DNA of 6,697 bases from Calditrichaceae bacterium (GTDB taxonomy: Bacteria > Calditrichota > Calditrichia > Calditrichales > Calditrichaceae): NCBI GenBank assembly GCA_030592985.1, contig JAUVIB010000179.1:1-6697 (forward strand), written 5' to 3'. The notes beneath the pieces are model-generated. The model had not been told where the DNA came from. It saw only the letters and a list, made by a program, of their open reading frames with translations, and ran no database searches. This document shows positions 1-6,441 of the stretch, one piece after another (positions within the stretch are counted from its first letter, which is position 1; each line of letters starts with the position of its first letter). Both the position numbers and the translations under genes were made by a program.

Positions 1-20
1 ATTTTAGATTATTCTTATGA

Positions 21-698
21 TTAAATAATATCTATAACTTCATGCAAGTTATTAACGGCAATATCTGATAATTCTTCCAGCTTTCTATCATCCATATAGG
101 GATTTTTTAGAGCAATACATTGAAGCGCTGCTGCCTTTGCAGCTGTAACGCCGACGATTGAATCTTCAATAGCAACGACTGACGAGGGCAAAATCCCTAA
201 ATCTTTGACAGTTTTCTGATAAATATCCGGCGCCGGTTTTGTGGCTTTTACATCATGTCCGCTGCATAGAACCGAAAATTTATTACGGATAGACAGCTTA
301 TCGATGATTATATCAATCTGTTCCCAGGAAGAGGAGGAGGCTAATGCGGTAGTAATATTTTTATCATGTAAATAGTTTAATAATTCATGGAAACCTGTAA
401 TAACATTAAGCGTATTATTTTTTAACAGATCAATATAAATTGAGTTTCTTTGTTTTATACGTTTTTTAGTTTGAGATATATCTTCATTCAAAATAGTTTT
501 AATAATTTGGCGGATATTATCTTCAATCGAAATGCCCACAAATGAATGAAATAATGAATCGTCTGCAGGAAGGTTTAATTGCTTAAAGAATATATGATAA
601 GCTTCGATATGTAATGGTTCGGTATCTACGATAACGCCGTCCATATCAAAAATAACCGCTTCTATTTTTTTTGGCAATATGTTTATTTTCTTTTTCAT
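21..698 (-). CDS. HAD-superfamily hydrolase, beta-phosphoglucomutase-like phosphatase subfamily
   Basis: Probably a cytoplasmic phosphatase (or mutase) acting on a small phosphorylated metabolite; the substrate cannot be told from sequence. Numbered from the ATG at 698 (225 residues, normal for the family), all four HAD motifs are present: FDMDG with nucleophile D18 and acid/base D20, the Ser stretch of motif II near 121-124 (LASSSS), Lys154 in TKPAPD, and the Mg-binding pair E178-D179 (AIEDS). The stretch between motifs I and II is a helical cap. The cap segment GISIED aligns with GVSRED of true beta-phosphoglucomutase, but the substrate Arg is Ile here, so a phosphatase is more likely than the mutase (inference). 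A TTG at 707 would add three residues, but it lies inside the -7 promoter element, and no Shine-Dalgarno is seen for either start; ATG 698 is preferred. The gene follows the terminator of the FecR-barrel gene and has its own promoter. Confidence 0.9.
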   Translation of the reverse strand: MKKKINILPKKIEAVIFDMDGVIVDTEPLHIEAYHIFFKQLNLPADDSLFHSFVGISIEDNIRQIIKTILNEDISQTKKRIKQRNSIYIDLLKNNTLNVITGFHELLNYLHDKNITTALASSSSWEQIDIIIDKLSIRNKFSVLCSGHDVKATKPAPDIYQKTVKDLGILPSSVVAIEDSIVGVTAAKAAALQCIALKNPYMDDRKLEELSDIAVNNLHEVIDII

Positions 699-704
699 GA
701 CCGG

Positions 705-735
705 CAAAGATAGGAAATTATTGTAATTGTTACAA
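705..735 (-). promoter_or_regulatory. Bacteroidetes-type promoter of the HAD gene
   Basis: On the minus strand TTG (735-733), a 20-base spacer and TATCTTTG (712-705) match the TTG / TAnnTTTG consensus of the Bacteroidetes primary sigma factor. Only six bases separate the -7 element from the ATG at 698, so the transcript would be leaderless or nearly so, in agreement with the missing Shine-Dalgarno. The -33 element directly abuts the T-run of the upstream gene's terminator. Confidence 0.6.
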
Positions 736-738
736 TAA
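718..738. promoter_or_regulatory. Perfect inverted repeat over the -33 element, possible operator
   Basis: A 9-base arm (718-726, TTATTGTAA) is repeated in perfect inverted form at 730-738 around a 3-base centre. It covers the -33 TTG of the HAD promoter, where a repressor could block transcription. It is AT-only except for one G-C pair per arm, so chance is possible. No adjacent regulator gene is present in the window. Confidence 0.3.
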
Positions 739-770
739 AAAAGCCCTTATGAAAAATCAATAAGGGCTTT
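737..770 (-). terminator. Rho-independent terminator of the FecR-barrel gene
   Basis: A perfect 10-base stem (741-750 with 760-769, AAGCCCTTAT and its complement) surrounds a 9-base loop. Read on the minus strand it ends in a six-T run (742-737). It starts 20 bases after the stop codon at 790. A shorter T-run on the plus side makes it weakly bidirectional, but no plus-strand gene ends here. Confidence 0.9.
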
Positions 771-789
771 GTATGAATTTTATGTATTA

Positions 790-2904
790 TTAAAATCTAA
801 AAACAGTTTGTAAAATAGTTGTTTTGTCGGATTCCGATGATGTGACAATACCATCGCCATTTTTATCCCAGAAAGTTTGCCGAAAATCCAAAAGAATGGC
901 GGCGCCTGCTGCAATTTCATATTCAATTTGATATCCGAGAATGGTTCCCGGAGATAACTCGAATAATGTTTTGACGTGATTCTGGTAGTAATAAGCGCCT
1001 GCTCTGTTTATTTTTGGAATAAAAGTTGTGTTAATATCAAAATTTGCTCTTAGGGTTCTTAAATGAGTATCCCCGGTAAACATATCCTGAAATTCCGTTC
1101 CAAAGATTAAAAATTTGGATAAATTAAAATCCGCTCCGACAACATATCCCTGGCTGGTTTGATTAATTCCCATTAACAAGTCTCTTTTCGTATGCGGTAC
1201 CCGCTGTCCGGTACTGTCTTCAATAAAAACACTTCTATCAACTTCATAGGTAGTGTTAAAATATTCCGGAAGGAATTTTTCCCCGAATATTCTGTATTCT
1301 CCATACAAATTTACAAAAAGAAATTTTGCCAGGATACCGGGAACGGTAAAGCCATAACCGCCGTCATATCCGAATTTTGCGGCCTGAGAATAAATAATTA
1401 AATTAAGATAATCATATTGAATAACCGGATAGGATATATCAACAGCAAAAGCAATTTGTTCTTTATCCGACGCCTGGTTAGTATTAAAAGGCGCTTTCTT
1501 TAGTTTATCTAAGGAGAAATCGCGATCGTTTAAAATAGATGAATCAGGCGGAGAATCATAGGGAGGAACCAAATTGTCGGTATAGCCGTTACCGTCTCTG
1601 TCCGGATCATTTTGATCGGGAACCCCATTACCATCAGTATCAACAGAATACCTGGGGTCATCGGGGAAATCATCGATTTCATTGGGGACGCCATCGCCGT
1701 CTTTATCTCTCAACCCCTTGTATTGATTGCGGTCATAAACAGCACTCACACCGATTTGTAAATCTCCGATTATATCATAAGAGAGCCTGCCTGCATATAG
1801 GCCGCCTTTATCAAAGGACTCATTCAAATTATTAATCATCACATCCATACCTAAATTACCGGCTTTAAATCCGAATTTGGCCCCGACCCTGATTACGGAT
1901 GGATATTGAATGGTATTGGCATATCGGTTCATCAGGATCCCATACCCTAAACGATAATTATCGAGAGCGCCAACATGAGCATAAAAGGGGTCGCCTTGTT
2001 TACCCCAACGCATATAGTATATTTTTTCAAGAATGTCTTCCGGTGAATCCCAGAATTGGGTGGCAATATTTCCTTCACCATCAAGATAGAGTGATAAATC
2101 GAGCATCATTCCAAATTTACCGAATGAAAATTCGGGTCGAATACCAATCTGGCTATAAATTTCTCCATCTACAGAAACGGCTCCAACAGCAGCTCCCATG
2201 CTAAACCCACTTTCTGATGTATTTTGTTCTGCCTGGGTTATTGGCGAAGAGGATGCGGTTTCTTCGGTGATCATTCCCGCTTTCGGAGGTGGGGGAGCCA
2301 GCTTACTTCCCATGGACAAGGTGGCTGCATCAGACATCAATTTCCGGTCATTTTTATTAAAAGAACTTGGCCGAGAAGGTCTTTGGCCTTTTTTTACGGT
2401 TGATTTTTGGCCGGCTTTAACCTGAACGGTATTGGCTCCGTTTTTATCACTAAAATCAACAACACCGTTTTGCACAAAAATATTTGTCCCGGCTGATGTG
2501 TTTTCAATAACAAACTCCGTTCCTCTGATCGAAGCGACGGCTGTCGGTGTTTTTACCGTGAAAGATTGGCCGACAGCTTTTTTAATTTTAAAAAAGAATT
2601 TTCCAATACCGGTCAGCAGTGAAGTATTTCCCTTGCTGCTTTCTTTAATATCAGCTATGGCCAATTTTGAATTAGACGCTATTTTTGTTACAGACCCATC
2701 GGGAAACAAAATTTCACAAATTGATTCATCATAAGTGTGAATGACATTACCTTTAATAATTTCATCATTAATTGATAGATTCCTTGGGGTTTTTTGTTGC
2801 GCAGATTTTACATCAGCCTTTCCCACAAGAAATTTCACGGTTGCTTTTTGAGAAAAAAGGTTTGTTGTGAGCAAGAAAATAAAAAGCAGCGTATAAATTT
2901 TCAT
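790..2904 (-). CDS. FecR-domain outer-membrane beta-barrel protein with TSP3-like calcium repeats
   Basis: Secreted 704-residue envelope protein of unknown role. Residues 1-19 are a signal peptide (hydrophobic core, cleavage likely near LFSQ). Residues about 22-172 form a FecR domain, recognised by the TPTAVASIRGTEF core at 119-131 and the preceding LFPDGS segment. A linker rich in Pro, Ser and Thr follows (175-230, PPPP at 204-207). Residues 233-396 and 481-704 show alternating aromatic/hydrophobic strands, and the chain ends in VFRF with terminal Phe, as expected for a beta-barrel assembled by the BAM complex. Between the halves lies an Asp-rich thrombospondin type 3-like block (398-443), and a canonical EF-hand loop sits at 680-691. 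No FecI sigma gene is adjacent and there is no FecR-type inner-membrane segment, so classical iron-citrate signalling is unlikely. Start chosen for its strong GGAGG site. Domain assignment is firm for FecR and the Asp-rich repeats, inferred for the barrel. Confidence 0.88.
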   Translation of the reverse strand: MKIYTLLFIFLLTTNLFSQKATVKFLVGKADVKSAQQKTPRNLSINDEIIKGNVIHTYDESICEILFPDGSVTKIASNSKLAIADIKESSKGNTSLLTGIGKFFFKIKKAVGQSFTVKTPTAVASIRGTEFVIENTSAGTNIFVQNGVVDFSDKNGANTVQVKAGQKSTVKKGQRPSRPSSFNKNDRKLMSDAATLSMGSKLAPPPPKAGMITEETASSSPITQAEQNTSESGFSMGAAVGAVSVDGEIYSQIGIRPEFSFGKFGMMLDLSLYLDGEGNIATQFWDSPEDILEKIYYMRWGKQGDPFYAHVGALDNYRLGYGILMNRYANTIQYPSVIRVGAKFGFKAGNLGMDVMINNLNESFDKGGLYAGRLSYDIIGDLQIGVSAVYDRNQYKGLRDKDGDGVPNEIDDFPDDPRYSVDTDGNGVPDQNDPDRDGNGYTDNLVPPYDSPPDSSILNDRDFSLDKLKKAPFNTNQASDKEQIAFAVDISYPVIQYDYLNLIIYSQAAKFGYDGGYGFTVPGILAKFLFVNLYGEYRIFGEKFLPEYFNTTYEVDRSVFIEDSTGQRVPHTKRDLLMGINQTSQGYVVGADFNLSKFLIFGTEFQDMFTGDTHLRTLRANFDINTTFIPKINRAGAYYYQNHVKTLFELSPGTILGYQIEYEIAAGAAILLDFRQTFWDKNGDGIVTSSESDKTTILQTVFRF
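1576..1713 (-). other. Thrombospondin type 3-like Asp-rich calcium repeats within the FecR-barrel protein
   Basis: Residues 398-443 hold three consecutive Asp/Asn/Gly units (DKDGDGVPN, DTDGNGVPD, DRDGNGYTD) separated by Pro-containing spacers such as DDFPDDP. This is the pattern of type 3 thrombospondin repeats, which wrap around Ca2+ ions and often link an outer-membrane barrel to a periplasmic module. Here they sit between two predicted barrel halves, so they could be an extended loop instead of a linker. Confidence 0.8.
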
Positions 2905-2908
2905 AATG

Positions 2909-2913
2909 CCTCC
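2909..2913 (-). promoter_or_regulatory. Strong Shine-Dalgarno site of the FecR-barrel gene
   Basis: GGAGG on the minus strand, four bases before the ATG at 2904. It fixes the start and shows that this organism does use anti-SD pairing for at least some genes, although the peptidase and HAD genes lack it. Confidence 0.8.
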
Positions 2914-2992
2914 GGTTTAGATTAGTTCTTTTAGTATTTATAAGAATTTCCGTATTTTTTTGTAAAAAATATGTGATGTTTGTCATATTATA

Positions 2993-3023
2993 TTGCAATA
3001 AGTTTATAGGTAATCTATATTTG
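2993..3023 (+). promoter_or_regulatory. Promoter of the peptidase-HNH operon
   Basis: TTG (2993-2995), a 20-base spacer and TATATTTG (3016-3023) match TTG-N20-TAnnTTTG perfectly. The same bases also read as a fair sigma-70 promoter (TTGCAA, 17 bases, TATATT). Expected transcription start is near 3029, leaving a leader of about 50 bases before the ATG at 3082. Confidence 0.6.
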
Positions 3024-3040
3024 AGAAGACTTACAGGCAA
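3010..3040 (-). promoter_or_regulatory. Possible divergent promoter of the FecR-barrel gene
   Basis: On the minus strand TTG (3040-3038) is followed, after exactly 20 bases, by TAGATTAC (3017-3010), which matches the fixed positions of TAnnTTTG except the last two. If real, it almost entirely overlaps the peptidase promoter on the other strand, so the two would compete, and the FecR-barrel mRNA would have a leader of roughly 100 bases. A perfect TATAAT at 2992-2987 on the same strand is an alternative but has no good -35. Confidence 0.25.
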
Positions 3041-3081
3041 ATGATTTTTAAAATTAGGATATTTAATTAAATTGATTCATT

Positions 3082-3879
3082 ATGAATATATCTAAAAACA
3101 TCTTTACTAATATAGTAGTAGCTAATATATATGCAGAGGAAAAATTTAATTCAGCAATTGTATCACAAACAGTATTATGGGAAAAATTATATATTCTTAA
3201 AGAGAAAGGATCGTTTTATTATGTTGTCTGCGAAGATGGATATCGGGGTTGGATTCATAGAGAACAAGTTCACACATCCGGCGAGAGGAGTGAAGAAAAC
3301 CGGGAAATGATTACAAAGACATTAATCCAGTTTTACCATGATCCGAATATACAAAGTACTCCGGTACGTCGGGCTGTAGCCGGTTGTCGTGTGCCGGTTA
3401 TAGAAAAAACCGATCAGTGGATTAGATGCCGATTTCCTGATGGGGTGGATGGCTGGGCTGAAATTAATTCAATACAGCCGCATCCGCAATTGAACAGGAT
3501 TAAATTAATTGAGTATGCAGAGGGGTTTTTAGGTGTGCCCTATTTGTGGGGGGGGAAAACACCTTTAGGATTTGATTGTTCCGGTTTTGTACAATTTATA
3601 TATAAAATGTTTGGTATTGAAATCAGACGTGATGCAGCCATGCAGTCTGACGATGCACAATTTATTTCAAATAATTATTTGGATGGGCAAAAAGGTGATT
3701 TATACTTTTTTTCAGAAAACTCCAAAAAAATAAGCCATGTGGGAATCTGCCTGGGCTCAGGAAGAGTTCTACACGCCAGGGGAATGGTGCGGATTAATTC
3801 TTTAAATAAAAATGCTTTAAATTATGATGAAAAACTTTTTGCAAATTTTACAACTGTAAAAAGTTTTCTTAAAAAATGA
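3082..3879 (+). CDS. NlpC/P60 family cysteine peptidase with two bacterial SH3 domains, YkfC-like
   Basis: Probable gamma-D-glutamyl-L-diamino-acid endopeptidase cutting peptidoglycan stem peptides. The 265-residue protein has an SH3b domain at about 12-64, a second at about 80-132 (ending in GWAEI), and a C-terminal NlpC/P60 domain at about 138-262. The catalytic Cys166 is in FDCSGF, His219 in SHVGI and the third polar residue His231 in LHARG. The segment YLWGGKTPLG before the Cys and the SH3b-SH3b-peptidase order resemble the YkfC/dipeptidyl-peptidase VI group. No signal peptide or membrane segment is visible, so a cytoplasmic role in recycling imported muropeptides fits better than wall lysis (inference). 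There is no Shine-Dalgarno before ATG 3082. A G8 tract lies just before the active site. Its stop overlaps the start of the HNH gene as ATGA, implying coupled translation. Confidence 0.93.
   Translation: MNISKNIFTNIVVANIYAEEKFNSAIVSQTVLWEKLYILKEKGSFYYVVCEDGYRGWIHREQVHTSGERSEENREMITKTLIQFYHDPNIQSTPVRRAVAGCRVPVIEKTDQWIRCRFPDGVDGWAEINSIQPHPQLNRIKLIEYAEGFLGVPYLWGGKTPLGFDCSGFVQFIYKMFGIEIRRDAAMQSDDAQFISNNYLDGQKGDLYFFSENSKKISHVGICLGSGRVLHARGMVRINSLNKNALNYDEKLFANFTTVKSFLKK
3548..3555 (+). repeat. G8 homopolymer in the peptidase gene, possible slippage site
   Basis: Eight consecutive G encode part of Trp-Gly-Gly (156-158), ten codons or fewer before catalytic Cys166, and are followed by four A. Loss of one G gives a TAG about three codons after the tract; gain of one G gives a TGA about six codons after it. 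Both products would lack the active site. Long G runs are exceptional in this AT-rich sequence. Confidence 0.7.
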
Positions 3880-4391
3880 GTTTAAAAATGGTAAATAGAG
3901 ATGTCTTAGTCTTAAATAACAGTTACGAGCCTTTAATGATATGTTCCTTAAGGCGGGCAATAAAATTAATTTTCCAGCAAAAAGTAATGCTTGTTGAGCG
4001 TTATGGGTTTGATATACATTCTGTTTCACAATCATTCCCTTGTCCCAGTGTTGTACGGGTTGGTCATTACATCCACCGACCTTATCAGAAACCCATATTA
4101 AATAAAAAAAATATTCTCAAACGCGATGGCTATATTTGTCAATATTGCGGAAAAAATTCACAGCCGATGACTATTGACCATGTGATTCCCAGAAGCTTCG
4201 GCGGTAAAGATGGTTGGGGAAACCTGGTATGTGCCTGTGAGAAATGTAACGCAAAAAAAGCGAATAGAACGCCACAGTTAGCGGAAATGGACTTAATTAG
4301 AATTCCCAAAAAGCCAAGCCCTCTTTTCTATCTGCAATCCATGGTCAGGAGGCCCCATTCAACATGGAAAGCATATCTTTTTTTAGATTAA
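3876..4391 (+). CDS. HNH endonuclease family protein
   Basis: A 171-residue protein of the small stand-alone HNH family common in FCB and related genomes, whose cellular job is not established. An N-terminal region of about 75 residues begins with VLVLNNSYEPL, characteristic of this family, then comes a zinc-finger-type HNH domain: C88-x2-C91 (CQYC), the catalytic DH pair D101-H102 in TIDHVIPRSFGG, N116 in the WGN segment, and C121-x2-C124 followed by N125 and K128. All metal and catalytic positions are intact, so nuclease activity is expected but its target is unknown. The start at 3876 overlaps the peptidase stop (ATGA); ATG 3888 is an alternative four codons later. No methylase, Cas or phage gene is nearby. 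Being translationally coupled to a peptidase suggests a housekeeping locus, not a defence island. Confidence 0.93.
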   Translation: MSLKMVNRDVLVLNNSYEPLMICSLRRAIKLIFQQKVMLVERYGFDIHSVSQSFPCPSVVRVGHYIHRPYQKPILNKKNILKRDGYICQYCGKNSQPMTIDHVIPRSFGGKDGWGNLVCACEKCNAKKANRTPQLAEMDLIRIPKKPSPLFYLQSMVRRPHSTWKAYLFLD

Positions 4392-4441
4392 ATTATAACA
4401 TATTTCAGGGTGAGTAATTAACGATTTCGCTCATTCATTTT

Positions 4442-4468
4442 GTGGGAACAACTTAATACCCATTTTTT
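4442..4468 (+). terminator. Weak rho-independent terminator after the peptidase-HNH operon
   Basis: A five-pair stem (GTGGG at 4442-4446 with CCCAT at 4459-4463, including one G-U pair) and a 12-base loop lead into a run of six T (4463-4468). It lies 50 bases after the HNH stop and just before the next gene's promoter, where a terminator is expected, but the stem is short. Confidence 0.35.
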
Positions 4469-4487
4469 CGTATTTGCATAAGTCAAT

Positions 4488-4518
4488 TTGTTTTTAAATA
4501 TTGCTTTATATAAATTTT
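4488..4518 (+). promoter_or_regulatory. Promoter of the GAF/SpoIIE phosphatase gene
   Basis: TTG (4488-4490), exactly 20 bases, then TAAATTTT (4511-4518), which matches TAnnTTTG at all fixed positions but the last. The spacing equals that of the other two promoters. A start near 4524 would lie immediately before the Shine-Dalgarno AGGGAG (4528-4533) and supports translation from 4540, not 4501. Confidence 0.45.
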
Positions 4519-4539
4519 AGAATTAACAGGGAGAAGATA

Positions 4540-6441
4540 TTGATTTTTAGTAAGTATATGGAGAAAATTATTCAATTGAATGTATATGCCTTATTCGGAT
4601 ATATATTCTATTATATAAATGATAAGTTTGTGCATCTTCCTGATTTTGTCTCCCTGTTTATTTTCCTGTTGTTTATAATTTCTACGTTTGAGATAATTTC
4701 GGGATTCATAGTTGTTCGTATAATTAGTTCCATTTCCCGGACAAGAAAAATACTACTTTCTATTGACCGCCAACTAAATACAGCTGATAATTATTACGAT
4801 GTTACTAAAATCATATTTACATCCTTTGATCGCTTGTTTATAGAAAAGCCTTATGCCCTTTATATTCTGGATGGAAAAAAGTTATATCTTGCTCATTATC
4901 AAAATATTGAAGATCATCAGCGTTTACCTTATGTGATAGATAAAAAGATATTTGAACAGCAACAACAACTTAATAGTTTGCGGTATAGTCTTAAAGATAC
5001 AAAGCTACCGAAGCAGCAAAAGGATAGCTTGGGTAAGCTCAAATTGAGCACCATATTTGTTTTCCCCGGATTTGCTGATCTGTTTTCTGTTTTGCTGGTT
5101 GATGGAACCCGTTGTTCGCTGGTAAATAACAGAGATCATTTACAATATTTTGAAAGAATTCAAAAGAAAATAGGAAGAATACTGGAAAATACCGCACTTC
5201 ATATCGATTTGGAAGAAAAAAACTATGAAACAGAAAAAATATTTGAGGTTAGTAGAGGGATATTATCCTCTTTAGACACAAAAACTATTCTTGATTTTAT
5301 ACTTAAATCTATAAAAACTTTAATTAGGTATGACGCCTCAGCTATATTTCTACTCGATCATAAAGGGAAAAATCTATTAAGCATGAGCAGTTTTGGTTAT
5401 TCTCCAAAATATGATAAAAAGCTGCACCTAAAAATCGGGCAGGGTTCGTGCGGCTGGGCGGCAGAAACAAAGAAGATTGATGTAATAAACAATGTCCGGG
5501 AGGCAAAGCACTATTATAGATTGCGGGAAGAGACCCAATCACAAATATCTGTTCCGCTGGTTTTCGATAATGAAATAACAGGTGTTCTATGTCTTGAGAG
5601 TGACCAGGTGGGGCATTTTGAACAAAAAAGTGTTGCAATTTTAAAAAATTTCAGTCAGTTAGCAGCCATTGCGATTCATAATGCCCGGCAGGTAGAGGTT
5701 TCCCGTGCCAAACAGGCTTTTGAAAGTGAATTAATTAGCGCCGGAGCTGTACAAAGAGGACTTCTGAGAAAAACTTTTCCGAAAATCGACCAATTAAAAT
5801 ACACAGCAATAAACATCCCCAGTAAAATCATGAGTGGAGATTTATATGACATTATCCGTTTTGATAATCAGACTCTGGGTATTGCCATAGGAGATGTTTC
5901 GGGGAAAGGAGCGCCTGCAGCCTTAATGATGACCTTGATTTTGGCGGGCCTGCGAAGTCAAAAACAGACATTTTTAACAGTTTGTGATATGGTTTATCGC
6001 TTGAACAATCTGCTCTTTGAGAGCACGATAGAAGGAACATACGCTACCTTTTTCTATGGTGTTATTTCAGTGGAAAAGAATAAATTGTATTATACTAATG
6101 CAGGTCATAATTCACCCTTTTTAATTAAATCTAATACTGATGTTATAAAACTAAATGAGGGTGGAATCGTCCTTGGTTATATCCCTGATTATAATTATAC
6201 TCAGGATGAAGTTGATTTTGAACCGGGAGATTTGTTTGTAGCTTATACCGATGGAATCACTGAAGCAATGAATGATAAGGATGAAGAATTTGGAGAAGAT
6301 CGACTCTTTAATATAATTATAGAAAACCTTTCTTCTACGATCTACGAAATCAAAGAAACAATTATTGAGTCAATTAAAGATTTCTCAATGTCCGATGTTT
6401 TTGATGATGATTTAACTTTATTGATTTGTAAACATAAATAA
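4540..6441 (+). CDS. Membrane-anchored GAF-domain SpoIIE/PP2C-type serine phosphatase
   Basis: Signalling phosphatase of the RsbU/SpoIIE type, 633 residues from TTG 4540. This start sits six bases after AGGGAG; TTG 4501 lies before or inside the promoter, and ATG 4558 is too far from the SD, though possible. Residues about 14-62 hold two hydrophobic segments, likely a membrane hairpin with the rest cytoplasmic. Residues about 75-222 are a diverged GAF-like domain. Residues 228-384 are a clear GAF domain (GQGSCGWAAETKK, ISVPLV, GVLCLES, AIAIHNAR), a ligand or redox sensor. A short helical linker leads to the PP2C domain (about 400-633) with metal positions intact: SGDLYD (D434), GDVSGKG (D452), NAGHN, YTDGITEA (D571) and DDDLTLL (D623/D624). 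Such enzymes dephosphorylate STAS anti-sigma-antagonists. No STAS or HATPase kinase partner is in the window, so target and signal are unknown. Monocistronic as far as seen. Confidence 0.92.
   Translation: MIFSKYMEKIIQLNVYALFGYIFYYINDKFVHLPDFVSLFIFLLFIISTFEIISGFIVVRIISSISRTRKILLSIDRQLNTADNYYDVTKIIFTSFDRLFIEKPYALYILDGKKLYLAHYQNIEDHQRLPYVIDKKIFEQQQQLNSLRYSLKDTKLPKQQKDSLGKLKLSTIFVFPGFADLFSVLLVDGTRCSLVNNRDHLQYFERIQKKIGRILENTALHIDLEEKNYETEKIFEVSRGILSSLDTKTILDFILKSIKTLIRYDASAIFLLDHKGKNLLSMSSFGYSPKYDKKLHLKIGQGSCGWAAETKKIDVINNVREAKHYYRLREETQSQISVPLVFDNEITGVLCLESDQVGHFEQKSVAILKNFSQLAAIAIHNARQVEVSRAKQAFESELISAGAVQRGLLRKTFPKIDQLKYTAINIPSKIMSGDLYDIIRFDNQTLGIAIGDVSGKGAPAALMMTLILAGLRSQKQTFLTVCDMVYRLNNLLFESTIEGTYATFFYGVISVEKNKLYYTNAGHNSPFLIKSNTDVIKLNEGGIVLGYIPDYNYTQDEVDFEPGDLFVAYTDGITEAMNDKDEEFGEDRLFNIIIENLSSTIYEIKETIIESIKDFSMSDVFDDDLTLLICKHK

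Noticed and set aside
21..698. Naming the HAD gene pgmB (beta-phosphoglucomutase)
   Set aside because: The Arg expected in the cap motif is Ile and no maltose or trehalose phosphorylase gene is next to it.
699..707. TTG at 707 as the HAD start
   Set aside because: It lies inside the TATCTTTG promoter element and would add only Met-Pro-Val before the natural ATG.
1192..2734. Several plus-strand open frames of 69-101 codons opposite the FecR-barrel gene
   Set aside because: They lie antisense to a gene with clear domains, have no recognisable family features or ribosome sites, and their compositions look like reverse-strand reading of Asp/Gly-rich codons.
2813..3040. Minus-strand frame of 75 codons across the divergent intergenic region
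   Set aside because: It overlaps the start of the FecR-barrel gene in another frame and covers both candidate promoters; no ribosome site or domain.
3876..4391. HNH gene as part of a restriction, CRISPR or homing element
   Set aside because: No methyltransferase, Cas, intron, intein or phage feature is seen, and it is coupled to a housekeeping-type peptidase.
4501..4539. TTG at 4501 as the phosphatase start
   Set aside because: It has no Shine-Dalgarno and falls within the spacer of the likely promoter; TTG 4540 follows AGGGAG at good distance.
5342..6040. Minus-strand frames of 98 and 62 codons inside the phosphatase gene, and one of 72 codons at 3817-4035
   Set aside because: Shadows of well-supported genes on the opposite strand, with no features of their own.
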